DNA of 18,408 nucleotides from SIG710 sp045596925 (GCA_045596925.1 JAZODH010000037.1:1-18408), one strand, 5' to 3'; shown: positions 1 to 8,974, counted from the first letter of the stretch. The notes: generated from the letters alone by a model not told the origin. Program-made: numbers and translations.

Positions 1-518
1 AAGAGCCTGTTCCCCCCGACAATCTGGACGCTCTCAAGGCTGTTCGCGACAAATCTCCCGTTGCGATCTCCGCCGGCGAGAGACTTTACACACGCTGGGA
101 TTACAACCGCATGTTCGATCTGGGTGCGGCTGACTACATTCAGCCCGACATTTCCCACGCAGGCGGTATTTCCGAATTGCGCAAGATAGCGGCTACTGCC
201 GAGAGCAGATACATCGGCTTTGCACCTCACAACCCCTCGGGTCCCGTTGCAAATGCCGCAACCCTCCAGCTTGCCGCACTTTGCCCCAACTTCTCGATCC
301 TTGAGATCATGTACAGCGACGTTGATTACCGTCTTGACGTTACAAACGAGAACCTTGAATACAAGGACGGCTACATAACCATCCCCGACAAGCCCGGTCT
401 CGGAATCGAGATAAACGAGGAGGCTTGCCTGGCTCATCCCTACCGTCCCCACACGCTTCGTCACTACACGGGTGCGCTGACGGATATTCGTCCGCCCGAA
501 TCTAAATTCTATTTCTGA
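1..518 (+). CDS. D-galactonate dehydratase-like enolase-superfamily enzyme (C-terminal part)
   Basis: Only the last 171 residues are in the window; the first full codon is at position 3 and the 5' end lies outside. The fragment is the C-terminal barrel part of a mandelate racemase/muconate lactonizing enzyme-type protein. The GERLYTRW segment supplies a metal-binding glutamate, QPDISHAGGI supplies the aspartate, and FAPHNPSGPV supplies the catalytic histidine of the His-Asp dyad. ILEIMY carries the late-barrel glutamate. These segments match the D-galactonate dehydratase (DgoD) branch, which removes water from a sugar acid to give a 2-keto-3-deoxy sugar acid in the cytoplasm. The exact substrate cannot be read from this part, because specificity residues lie in the missing capping domain. 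It ends 11 bases before an SDR gene on the same strand, consistent with a sugar-acid catabolic operon. Alternatives are other acid-sugar dehydratases such as mannonate or gluconate types. Confidence 0.85.
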   Translation, partial: EPVPPDNLDALKAVRDKSPVAISAGERLYTRWDYNRMFDLGAADYIQPDISHAGGISELRKIAATAESRYIGFAPHNPSGPVANAATLQLAALCPNFSILEIMYSDVDYRLDVTNENLEYKDGYITIPDKPGLGIEINEEACLAHPYRPHTLRHYTGALTDIRPPESKFYF

Positions 519-529
519 GAGGTAAAAAA

Positions 530-1309
530 ATGAAAACTGCACTTATAACAGGCGCTTGCATAAACACAGGCGTTGACATTGTTGAAAGATTTTTGTCCGA
601 AGGCTACCGCGTGATCTTCACGGGCAGAAAGGAATCCAGCGTTACCGAGGCTCTTGAGGGCTATCGGGCGAAATTCCCCGAGGCCGATATTACAGGTTAT
701 TCGATCAACTCCGTTGATGAAAACGGGAATGTGGACGAGGCTTCTGCAATGAAGCTTTTTGAGTTTCTTGACGGCAAGGGTTACTTTGTTGACACCCTTG
801 TTCTCAACGCCGCGGATCAGGGGCTTAACATGAAGGTTTTTGAGAATCCCATTTCCGATTTTATGCGCGTTCTGAACACAAACGTGGTTTGGAACTTCGT
901 GCTCTCCCAGGAGGCGGCAAAACGCATGAAGGAAAACGGCGGCGGAAATATTATCTTCGTCAACTCCAACACCGCTTACCGTGCAATTCCCGACCGTGTG
1001 GCTTACATTGCTTCAAAGGGCGGTCAGCTTGGCATGATGCGCGCTCTTGCCCTTGACCTTGGAAAGTACAACATTCGCGTAAATGCTGTTCTCCCCGGCA
1101 TGATCAAGACCGACCGCTGGGAGAAAAACCCCGATTTCTATCGTGACGTTCCTTCCCGTTACACACCTATCGGTGACGTTGCCGTGGGTAAGGACGTTGC
1201 AGATGCCGTTTGGTATTTCGCGGCTCTTGCCCGCAACACGACAGGTGCAGAGCTTATTGTTGACGGCGGTAACAACATTCAGCTTTATCCCATAATCCCC
1301 AAAGAATAA
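530..1309 (+). CDS. SDR family NAD(P)-dependent oxidoreductase
   Basis: A 259-residue classical short-chain dehydrogenase, normal length for the family. The N-terminal Rossmann motif is TGACINTG (residues 7-14), in which Asn12 takes the place of the usual middle glycine of TGxxxGxG. NAAD at 93-96 replaces the usual NNAG. The catalytic set is visible: Asn118, Ser146, Tyr159 and Lys163 (YIASK). The C-terminal GAELIVDGGN is the usual SDR ending. A GAGAGG Shine-Dalgarno lies about 7 bases before the ATG. The gene starts 11 bases after the dehydratase stop and is followed by a strong terminator, so it is the last gene of that operon. It probably oxidises or reduces a sugar or sugar acid from the same pathway (inference from context). 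The cofactor and substrate cannot be decided from the sequence. Confidence 0.9.
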   Translation: MKTALITGACINTGVDIVERFLSEGYRVIFTGRKESSVTEALEGYRAKFPEADITGYSINSVDENGNVDEASAMKLFEFLDGKGYFVDTLVLNAADQGLNMKVFENPISDFMRVLNTNVVWNFVLSQEAAKRMKENGGGNIIFVNSNTAYRAIPDRVAYIASKGGQLGMMRALALDLGKYNIRVNAVLPGMIKTDRWEKNPDFYRDVPSRYTPIGDVAVGKDVADAVWYFAALARNTTGAELIVDGGNNIQLYPIIPKE

Positions 1310-1314
1310 TATCC

Positions 1315-1346
1315 TCCCCGATGCCGCATGGCATCGGGGATTTTTT
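1315..1346 (+). terminator. Rho-independent terminator after the SDR gene
   Basis: A perfect 11-bp stem (CCCCGATGCC at 1316-1325 with GGCATCGGGG at 1330-1339, plus the T1315-A1340 pair) closes a GCAT loop. It is followed directly by TTTTTT (1341-1346). It begins 5 bases after the SDR stop codon and ends the + strand operon. Confidence 0.93.
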
Positions 1347-1354
1347 AAAAACAG

Positions 1355-1386
1355 AAAAGGCGAAGCGCGTTTGCGCTTCGCCTTTA
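1355..1386 (-). terminator. Terminator of the rpoBC operon (probably bidirectional)
   Basis: GGCGAAGCGC (1359-1368) pairs with GCGCTTCGCC (1373-1382) around a 4-base loop, and the stem is extended by AAA/TTT. Read on the - strand it follows the rpoC stop at 1390 and is succeeded by TTTTCTGTTTTT. On the + strand it is followed by TTTATTTTTATT, so it could also back up the SDR terminator. Confidence 0.88.
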
Positions 1387-1389
1387 TTT

Positions 1390-4300
1390 TTATTCTGCAG
1401 AATCAACTGCGTATGCAGAATCTTCTTCTGCGCGGTCAACCTCGATCGCGCGGTACTTTTCCATACCTGTTCCGGCAGGAATAAGCTTACCGATAATTAC
1501 GTTCTCCTTGATACCAACAAGGTTATCGACCTTACCTCTGATAGCCGCATCGGTCAGAACCTTTGTGGTCTCCTGGAAGGATGCCGCGGACAGGAAGGAT
1601 TCGGTCTGGAGGGCCGCCTTTGTGATACCCAGAAGCTCGCGTGTACCCGTTGCAAGTGCAAGAGTCTTGCCCTCTGCCGCTGCTCTCTCGGTAACGAGAT
1701 TATTTGCTTCCTCGAACTCACGGATATCGATAAGAGAGCCGGTCAAAAGGTCTGTATCACCGGGTTCGTCAACGCGGATCTTACGTGTCATCTGACGTGC
1801 GATGATCTCAACGTGCTTATCGTTAATATCAACCGACTGAGAGCGGTAAACACTCTGAGTTTCGCATACAACGTAGTCGTAAACTGCGTCCAGACCCTGG
1901 ATACGCTTGATATCTGCGGGGTTCTTGGAACCCTTTGTGAGAGCGTGTCCAAGCTCGACTCTGTCACCCTCGGCAACGGTAATAGCCCAGCCGTAAGGAA
2001 TAGGATACTTTGCAGTCTCTCCGTCGTCGGTGTGAATGATGATCTCGGTGGTATGAGTTGCCTCGTTGAGTCTCAGGTGAACAGTACCTGCCTGCTCTGC
2101 CATGATCGCTGTCTTCTTGGGAGGTCTCGCCTCAAAGAGCTCTTCTACACGGGGAAGACCCTGAGTAATATCCGAGCCTGCGATACCGCCGGAGTGGAAG
2201 GTTCTCATGGTCAGCTGAGTACCGGGCTCACCGATAGACTGAGCTGCGATGATACCAACCGATTCACCAACGGAAACAAGCTTACCGGAAGCCAGGTCGG
2301 CACCGTAGCAGTGTGCGCAGACGCCAAGCTTTGCGTGGCACTGGATAAGTGTACGGATACAAACTTTATCAATACCGAGAGCGATGATCTTATCAACGAT
2401 CTCCTCGTCGAGCATTACGTCGTCGTCAACAATAACTTCGCCGCTCTTGGGATCAACTACGGGGCCCATTGTATATCTGCCCACGAGTCTGTCCTTCAGA
2501 GGCTCGATCACGTTGCCCTCGTCGTTGAGGATCGCGCTTACCCAAGCACCCTTGGTAGTATCGCACTTATCCTCTCTTACAATCAAGACCTGCGCTACGT
2601 CAACCAGACGACGGGTAAGGTAACCCGAGTCTGCGGTACGGAGAGCCGTATCCGAAAGTGACTTACGGGAGGACTTTGCACCCATGAAGTACTCGAAGAT
2701 CTTCATGCCTTCACGGAAGTTAGACTTGATCGGGATCTCCATGGTCTTACCTGTTGCGGAGAACATCAGACCACGCATACCTGCGAGCTGTCTCATCTGA
2801 GCCATAGAACCGCGGGCACCGGAGTCGGACATGATCTTGATAGGATTATAGCGTCCAAGTGCTGTCTGGAGCTTACCTGTTACGTCATTTGTGGTCTTGT
2901 CCCAGATAGCGACTACTGCCTTGTAGCGTTCCTCCTCGGAAAGCTCACCCATCATATAGTGCTCGGAGATCTCCTCAACCTGCTTTTCTGCCTCTGCCAG
3001 AATTCCCTTCTTTTCGGGCGGAACGACCATGTCGTAAACCGAGATGGAGAAAGCGGCGCGGGTAGAATACTTATAACCCATTTCCTTGATATGGTCAAGA
3101 ACTGCGGCTGTTACGGGGAAACCGTGGTACTTGATACATCTGTCGATGATCTGGCCAAGCTGCTTCTTACCCGTTACGAATGCGATCTCAAGGTCAAGGA
3201 TATTGTCCTCGTTTCTTTCAACGAAGCCAAGGTCCTGAGGCAGAGAGTTATTGAAGATAAGGCGTCCGAGAGTTGCGTCGATGATGCGGGAGTACATAAC
3301 TCCGTTTACTTCTCTTTCAACTCTTACCTTGATCTTTGCGTGGATACCCAGCTGTCCGTTTGCATAAGCCATCATAGCCTCGTCAAAGTTACGGAAGAAG
3401 CGTCCCTCACCGGGCTCGCCGTCCTTTTCCATTGTGAGGTAGTAAGAGCCGAGGACCATGTCCTGAGAAGGAACGGTTACTGCACGGCCGTCACAGGGCT
3501 TGAGCAGGTTATTTGCGGAGAGCATAAGGAAGCGTGCTTCCGCCTGCGCCTCGGCTGACAGGGGTACGTGTACAGGCATCTGGTCACCGTCGAAGTCGGC
3601 GTTGAAGGCTGTACATACAAGGGGATGGAGCTTAATTGCTCTGCCGTCCACAAGCACAGGCTCGAATGCCTGAATGGACAGACGGTGAAGTGTAGGCGCA
3701 CGGTTCAGAAGAACGGGATGCTCCTTGATTACGTTTTCAAGGCAGTCCCATACCTCGGGATACTGGTAAACGCGCTCGATCTTCTTCTGAGCGTCCTTTA
3801 CGTTAGTGCACTTCTGCAGCTCTACAAGTCTCTTGATAACGAAGGGCTTGAAAAGCTCGAGAGCCATCTCACGTGGCAGACCGCACTGGTAGATCTTGAG
3901 TGTAGGACCGACAACGATAACAGAACGACCCGAATAGTCAACACGCTTACCAAGCAGGTTCTGACGGAAGCGTCCCTGCTTACCGCGGAGCATCTCGGAT
4001 AGAGACTTGAGAGGTCTGCTGCTGGCACCCGTTACGGGCTTTCCGCGGCGGCCGTTGTCGATAAGTGCGTCAACTGCCTCCTGGAGCATTCTCTTCTCGT
4101 TTCTTACAACGATCTCGGGGGTTCTGATCTCAAGAAGCTTCTTGAGACGATTATTTCTTGCGATAACGCGTCTGTAAAGCTCGTTCAGGTCGGAGCAAGC
4201 AAATCTGCCGCCATCCAGCTGAATGAGAGGACGGATATCGGGGGGAATTACGGGGATAACGTCAAGGATCATCCACTCAACCTTGTTGCCGGACTTACGG

Positions 4301-4947
4301 AAGGATTCAACCACCTCAAGTCTCTTGATGATTCTTGTCTTTTTCTGTCCGCTGGCAGTCTGAAGCTCCTCGCGAAGCTCCTTTGCAAGTGCGGGAATGT
4401 CCACGTCGCACAAAAGCTCACGGATAGCCTCCGCACCCATGCCTACACGGAACTCGTTACCGTACATTTCAAGGTACTCTGCGTACTGTCTCTCGGTGAG
4501 GACCGTTCCCTTCTGGAGGGGTGTCATACCGGGATCGAGAACAATGTTCTCAGCAAAGTAGAGCACCTGTTCAAGCTGCTTGGGGGACATATCCAGAACG
4601 AGAGCCATTCTGGAAGGGATCGCCTTGAAATACCAGATATGGGAAACGGGAGCTGCAAGCTCGATGTGACCCAGTCTCTCGCGGCGAACCTTCTTTGTGG
4701 TTACGTCAACACCACATTTTTCGCAGGTGTGGACTTCCTTATTGTGGGAATTTTTATACTTTCCGCACATACAAGCGCCGTCCTTGGTAGGGCCAAAGAT
4801 ACGCTCGCAGAAAAGTCCGCCAACCTCGGCTTTAAGTGTTCTGTAATTTATGGTTTCGGGCTTTTTAACCTCACCGTAGGACCATTCTCTGATCATTTCG
4901 GGGGAAGCAAGACCGATTTTTATAGACGCAAATTCATTATGTTCCAT
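1390..4947 (-). CDS. rpoC: DNA-directed RNA polymerase subunit beta'
   Basis: The 1185-residue beta' subunit of RNA polymerase, close to the roughly 1200 residues usual in Firmicutes. It carries the N-terminal zinc site Cys59, Cys61, Cys75 and Cys78. The lid/rudder region includes LLGKRVDYSGRSV (331-343). The catalytic NADFDGDQM is at 449-457, with Asp451, Asp453 and Asp455 binding magnesium. The second zinc site is Cys795, Cys870, Cys877 and Cys880, and the trigger-loop region around TMRTFHSGG is at 913-921. Two oddities stand out. Pro458 follows the catalytic loop where most bacteria have Ala. The F-loop and bridge-helix N-terminus (about 728-766) is strongly diverged (EYFMGAKSSRKSLSD instead of EYFISTHGARKGLAD), while the bridge helix beyond it is normal. 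The start is supported by a purine-rich GAGGAATAAGG stretch upstream. The gene lies 99 bases after rpoB in the same transcript. Confidence 0.98.
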   Translation of the reverse strand: MEHNEFASIKIGLASPEMIREWSYGEVKKPETINYRTLKAEVGGLFCERIFGPTKDGACMCGKYKNSHNKEVHTCEKCGVDVTTKKVRRERLGHIELAAPVSHIWYFKAIPSRMALVLDMSPKQLEQVLYFAENIVLDPGMTPLQKGTVLTERQYAEYLEMYGNEFRVGMGAEAIRELLCDVDIPALAKELREELQTASGQKKTRIIKRLEVVESFRKSGNKVEWMILDVIPVIPPDIRPLIQLDGGRFACSDLNELYRRVIARNNRLKKLLEIRTPEIVVRNEKRMLQEAVDALIDNGRRGKPVTGASSRPLKSLSEMLRGKQGRFRQNLLGKRVDYSGRSVIVVGPTLKIYQCGLPREMALELFKPFVIKRLVELQKCTNVKDAQKKIERVYQYPEVWDCLENVIKEHPVLLNRAPTLHRLSIQAFEPVLVDGRAIKLHPLVCTAFNADFDGDQMPVHVPLSAEAQAEARFLMLSANNLLKPCDGRAVTVPSQDMVLGSYYLTMEKDGEPGEGRFFRNFDEAMMAYANGQLGIHAKIKVRVEREVNGVMYSRIIDATLGRLIFNNSLPQDLGFVERNEDNILDLEIAFVTGKKQLGQIIDRCIKYHGFPVTAAVLDHIKEMGYKYSTRAAFSISVYDMVVPPEKKGILAEAEKQVEEISEHYMMGELSEEERYKAVVAIWDKTTNDVTGKLQTALGRYNPIKIMSDSGARGSMAQMRQLAGMRGLMFSATGKTMEIPIKSNFREGMKIFEYFMGAKSSRKSLSDTALRTADSGYLTRRLVDVAQVLIVREDKCDTTKGAWVSAILNDEGNVIEPLKDRLVGRYTMGPVVDPKSGEVIVDDDVMLDEEIVDKIIALGIDKVCIRTLIQCHAKLGVCAHCYGADLASGKLVSVGESVGIIAAQSIGEPGTQLTMRTFHSGGIAGSDITQGLPRVEELFEARPPKKTAIMAEQAGTVHLRLNEATHTTEIIIHTDDGETAKYPIPYGWAITVAEGDRVELGHALTKGSKNPADIKRIQGLDAVYDYVVCETQSVYRSQSVDINDKHVEIIARQMTRKIRVDEPGDTDLLTGSLIDIREFEEANNLVTERAAAEGKTLALATGTRELLGITKAALQTESFLSAASFQETTKVLTDAAIRGKVDNLVGIKENVIIGKLIPAGTGMEKYRAIEVDRAEEDSAYAVDSAE

Positions 4948-5046
4948 ATAATACCTTATTCCTCTTTCAATGAAATTTTCGGGAATTTTTATCTGTTCCC
5001 ATCAGTACCGCAAACAGTCAAGCGGTCGGGCGGAGACATTCAACCA
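4948..5046 (-). other. rpoB-rpoC intergenic spacer
   Basis: This is a 99-base spacer inside the rpoBC transcript. A 7-bp inverted repeat (CGGAGAC at 5031-5037 and GTCTCCG at 5059-5065) brackets the rpoB stop codon with a 21-base loop. There is no T-tract, so it is not a terminator; it could act as an RNA processing or stability element. No promoter of consensus quality was seen. Confidence 0.5.
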
Positions 5047-8000
5047 TTAATAGTCCCCGTCTCCGTCTGCTACGTCGAGACCGAAGTCATCCGAGAAATC
5101 ATCTTCCTCGGCTTCGATTATCTCTTCGCCGTTTTCATCTGTAAGGGTATATGAATCATAAACTTCATCTGTTTCAACTGTTCCCTCGAACTGGTCGTCC
5201 TCAAACCTCTCGTCGTTTCTGCGGCGTGATGCGGGTGCATCCTCGTCACAGAGCACGGAGAACTGGATCTCCTCGCCGTTACGATCAAGCACACGAACGT
5301 CGAGAGCCAGGGACTGAAGCTCCTTGACCAGAACCTTGAAGGACTCGGGCACACCGGGGGTAGGAATATTCTGACCCTTGATGATTGCCTCGTAAGCCTT
5401 GCGGCGTCCCGTAATATCGTCCGACTTGACAGTCAGGATCTCCTGGAGGGTATATGCTGCGCCGTAAGCCTCCAGCGCCCAAACCTCCATCTCACCGAAT
5501 CTCTGTCCGCCGAACTGTGCCTTACCGCCCAGAGGCTGCTGTGTAACCAGAGCGTAAGGACCGTTGGAACGTGCGTGGATCTTATCGTCAACCAGGTGAT
5601 GGAGCTTCAGGTAGTACATGATACCTACCGTTACGGGGTTATCAAAAGGCTCGCCCGTACGACCGTCGTAAACTATTCTCTTACCGTCGATCACGCGGAG
5701 CAGATTTGCGTTATACAGCTCGTTCCACTCGTCGGACCAAGGAGTTACAGACTCATCAAGTCTCTGCAGGTCGCTTCCGTTTTCGGTCTCAACCTTCTTG
5801 AATATAGCCTTACCGTCTACGTTCTCGCCGGGAAGGATCTCACGGCAGTAGCCCGCCTGATGCAAGCACTCAATAATGTCCTTCTCATTTGCACCGTCGA
5901 ATACGGGGGTCATGATCTTCCAGCCAAGGCGTCTTGCAGCAATACCAAGGTGCACCTCAAGAACCTGACCGATGTTCATTCGGGAAGGTACGCCCAGAGG
6001 GTTAAGCACGATATCAAGAGGAGTTCCGTCGGGCAGGAAGGGCATGTCTTCGGGAGGAAGGATTCTTGAAACGACACCCTTGTTACCGTGACGACCCGCC
6101 ATCTTGTCACCAACAGAGATCTTTCTCTTCTGTGCAATATATACGCGAACGATCTTGTTTACGCCTGTTGGCATATCGTCGCCGTTTTCTCTTGAGAATA
6201 CCTTGACGTCAACTACGATACCCGACTCGCCGTGAGGAACGCGCAAGGAGGTATCTCTTACTTCTCTTGCCTTCTCGCCGAAGATCGCCCGAAGCAGTCT
6301 TTCCTCGGCAGTCAGCTCTGTTTCACCCTTGGGTGTGGTCTTACCTACGAGAATATCGCCGGCTCTGACCTCTGTTCCCTTCTTGATGATACCCTCTGCG
6401 TTGAGGTCCTTTAATGCATCCTCACCCACGTTGGGAATTTCTCTTGTGATCTCCTCCGGGCCGAGCTTTGTGTCTCTTGCCTCGTGGGAGTACTCTTCGA
6501 TATGAAGGGACGTATATACGTCGTCGCGTACAAGCTTTTCATTGAGCAGTACCGCGTCTTCGTAGTTGTAGCCTTCCCAGGTCATAAATCCTATGAGGGC
6601 GTTCTTACCGAGGGAGACCTCACCGTTGGAGGTTGCGGGACCGTCGGCGATAACCTGCTTTGCCTCAACCTTTTCGCCAAGAGAAACGATAGGTCTCTGG
6701 TTGATACAGGTACCCTGGTTGGTTCTCTTAAACTTGATGAGCGTGTAGGTATCCTTTGTACCGTCCTCAGCCGTAATAACGATCTTGTCCGCGTCAACGA
6801 AGTCAACCGTACCTGCGCGCTTTGCGAGAATTACAACGCCGGAGTCGCAAGCAGCCTGATATTCCATACCCGTTCCTACGATAGGAGACTCGGTAACCAT
6901 CAGCGGAACTGCCTGCTTCTGCATGTTCGAACCCATGAGCGCACGGGTGTTATCGTCGTTTTCAAGGAAGGGGATCATTGCGGTGGCAACAGAAACGACC
7001 ATCTTAGGAGAAACGTCGATCAGGTCAACGCGCGAAGGCTCGATCTCAATGAAATCTGCGCGGTCTCTTGCAGTAACCTTCTTGTTTAAGAACTTGCCGT
7101 TCTCGTCAAGAGGCTCGTTTGCCTGTGCAATGATATACTTATCTTCAACGTCGGCAGTCATGTACAGAACTTCATCCGTAACATAGCTGTCGATCTCGCC
7201 TGTCTTCTTGTTCTCTACGTGCTTTACAACGCGGTAAGGAGCCTCGATGAAGCCGTAATCGCTGATGCGCGCGTAGGTAGAGAGGTAGGAGATAAGACCG
7301 ATGTTAGGACCTTCGGGGGTCTCGATGGGACACATTCTTCCGTAGTGAGTATAGTGAACGTCACGAACGTCAAAGGATGCGCGGTCACGGGACAGACCGC
7401 CGGGACCGAGAGCCGAAAGACGGCGCTTATGAGTAAGCTCGGACAGGGGATTTGTCTGATCCATGAACTGAGAGAGCTGAGAAGAACCAAAGAACTCTCG
7501 GATAGCCGTTACCACAGGGCGGATATTGACCAGCGCCTGAGGTGTGAGCTTGTCGTTCTCCTGGGTGGTCATTCTCTCCTTGATGATCTTATCCATACGA
7601 GTAAAGCCGATTCTCAGCTGATTCTGCAGCTGCTCGCCCACAGAGCGGATACGGCGGTTGCCCAGATGGTCGATATCGTCGGTCTTGCCCACATCGTGGG
7701 AAAGGTTGAGGATATAACCGATAGTGGCGAAGATATCGTCTCTTGTGATGTGCTTGGGGCAAAGCTCGGCGACTCTTTCCTTCGCCTTTGCCTTGATCGC
7801 ATCAACGTCACCCTCGCACTCCTCCATGATCTCTTTCATCACGGAGATTCTTACCTTCTCCTTGATTCCGCAGTCGCGGAGGTCAAAGCCCAGCAGATAC
7901 TCTGGCTCGATGGTGTTGTTGCCGAACACTTTTACAACAGTACCGTTATCAAGAACGATACGGCACTCGTTTATAGCGTTGCGCTCGATCTCAAGAGCCT

Positions 8001-8967
8001 TTGCGTAGTCAATGACAGCGCCTGCTTCGCAGATGACCTCACCGGTCAGAGGGCTTACCAGGGTATCAGCTGCACGGTGGCCGCTGATTCTGTCAACGAT
8101 AGACATCTTCTTGTCAAACTTATAGCGTCCCACAGCGGCGATGTCGTATCTCTTGGCATCGAAGAAGTAGTTATTTATAAGAGTTCTTGCACTCTCGACC
8201 AGAGGAGGCTCGCCGGGGCGGAGCTTCTTATAGATCTCCTTGAGTGCTTCGATCTCGGGAGTTGTCTTATTACGGTCTGCAAGCTCGTCCATCTCGTCCT
8301 TTTCAAAGGTTGCAACGAGAGACTCCTCTTCACCGAACATCCCGTAGATCTCCTCGCGTGAGGCAACACCGAGAGCGCGGATGAAGATAGTCATGGGGAG
8401 CTTACGGTTCTTATCAATACGAACGTACATTACGCCGTTGATATCGGTCTCGTATTCAAGCCATGCGCCTCTGTAAGGGATTACCTGTGCAGAGTATGTC
8501 TTTCTACCCGACTTGTCGATATCGGAAGCGTAGTACATACCGGGAGAACGGACGATCTGAGAAACGATTACACGCTCTGCGCCGTTGATAACGAAGGTAC
8601 CGTTATCGGTCATCAGGGGGAAGTCGCCCATGTAGATCTCGGTCTCCTTCACCTCGCCCGTCTGCTTGTTGGTAAGGCGAACGTTTACACGCAGGGGGGC
8701 TGCGTAGTTTACGTCTCTCTCCTTGCACTCTTCAACAGGGTACTTGGGTGTGGGATCGATTGTGTAGGACAGGAAATCAATCTGGAGATTTCCCGAATAG
8801 TCCATGATTGGAGATACGTCGCGGAGAACCTCGTCCAGGCCCTCGCGCAGGAACCACTCGTAAGATTTTGTCTGAACCTCAAGAAGGTTGGGCAACTCAA
8901 GAGTATTGCGCGCCTTGGAAAAGCTCATTCTGACATTTTTACCGAGTCTTTGCTCTTTTACGACCAT
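5047..8967 (-). CDS. rpoB: DNA-directed RNA polymerase subunit beta
   Basis: The 1306-residue beta subunit of RNA polymerase. The start at 8967 (protein beginning MVVKEQRLGKNVRMSFSK) is chosen over an in-frame ATG 54 bases upstream because a clear AAGGAG lies at 8975-8980, 7 bases before it, and the N-terminus then matches clostridial RpoB. The rifampicin region FFGSSQLSQFMDQTNP (492-507) and the following THKRRLSALGPGGL are wild type. The segment after CPIETPEGPNIGLI reads SYLSTYA, giving Tyr561 where E. coli has Ser574. The active-site and switch regions (GRHGNKGVVSRILP, QQPLGGKAQFGGQRFGEMEVWALEA) are intact. The protein is longer than Bacillus RpoB (about 1190 residues), partly because of a roughly 66-residue acidic C-terminal tail rich in Asp and Glu. 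It is the first gene of a two-gene rpoBC operon with its own promoter. Confidence 0.98.
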   Translation of the reverse strand: MVVKEQRLGKNVRMSFSKARNTLELPNLLEVQTKSYEWFLREGLDEVLRDVSPIMDYSGNLQIDFLSYTIDPTPKYPVEECKERDVNYAAPLRVNVRLTNKQTGEVKETEIYMGDFPLMTDNGTFVINGAERVIVSQIVRSPGMYYASDIDKSGRKTYSAQVIPYRGAWLEYETDINGVMYVRIDKNRKLPMTIFIRALGVASREEIYGMFGEEESLVATFEKDEMDELADRNKTTPEIEALKEIYKKLRPGEPPLVESARTLINNYFFDAKRYDIAAVGRYKFDKKMSIVDRISGHRAADTLVSPLTGEVICEAGAVIDYAKALEIERNAINECRIVLDNGTVVKVFGNNTIEPEYLLGFDLRDCGIKEKVRISVMKEIMEECEGDVDAIKAKAKERVAELCPKHITRDDIFATIGYILNLSHDVGKTDDIDHLGNRRIRSVGEQLQNQLRIGFTRMDKIIKERMTTQENDKLTPQALVNIRPVVTAIREFFGSSQLSQFMDQTNPLSELTHKRRLSALGPGGLSRDRASFDVRDVHYTHYGRMCPIETPEGPNIGLISYLSTYARISDYGFIEAPYRVVKHVENKKTGEIDSYVTDEVLYMTADVEDKYIIAQANEPLDENGKFLNKKVTARDRADFIEIEPSRVDLIDVSPKMVVSVATAMIPFLENDDNTRALMGSNMQKQAVPLMVTESPIVGTGMEYQAACDSGVVILAKRAGTVDFVDADKIVITAEDGTKDTYTLIKFKRTNQGTCINQRPIVSLGEKVEAKQVIADGPATSNGEVSLGKNALIGFMTWEGYNYEDAVLLNEKLVRDDVYTSLHIEEYSHEARDTKLGPEEITREIPNVGEDALKDLNAEGIIKKGTEVRAGDILVGKTTPKGETELTAEERLLRAIFGEKAREVRDTSLRVPHGESGIVVDVKVFSRENGDDMPTGVNKIVRVYIAQKRKISVGDKMAGRHGNKGVVSRILPPEDMPFLPDGTPLDIVLNPLGVPSRMNIGQVLEVHLGIAARRLGWKIMTPVFDGANEKDIIECLHQAGYCREILPGENVDGKAIFKKVETENGSDLQRLDESVTPWSDEWNELYNANLLRVIDGKRIVYDGRTGEPFDNPVTVGIMYYLKLHHLVDDKIHARSNGPYALVTQQPLGGKAQFGGQRFGEMEVWALEAYGAAYTLQEILTVKSDDITGRRKAYEAIIKGQNIPTPGVPESFKVLVKELQSLALDVRVLDRNGEEIQFSVLCDEDAPASRRRNDERFEDDQFEGTVETDEVYDSYTLTDENGEEIIEAEEDDFSDDFGLDVADGDGDY

Positions 8968-8974
8968 AATTACA

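Noticed and set aside
1321..2661. A 446-codon open frame on the + strand opposite rpoC
   Set aside because: It lies wholly opposite conserved rpoC, is rich in Cys and Leu with no recognisable domain, and starts inside a terminator. It is a codon-bias shadow.
7219..8361. A 380-codon open frame on the + strand opposite rpoB
   Set aside because: Same explanation: no ribosome binding site, no family resemblance, and it is fully covered by conserved rpoB.
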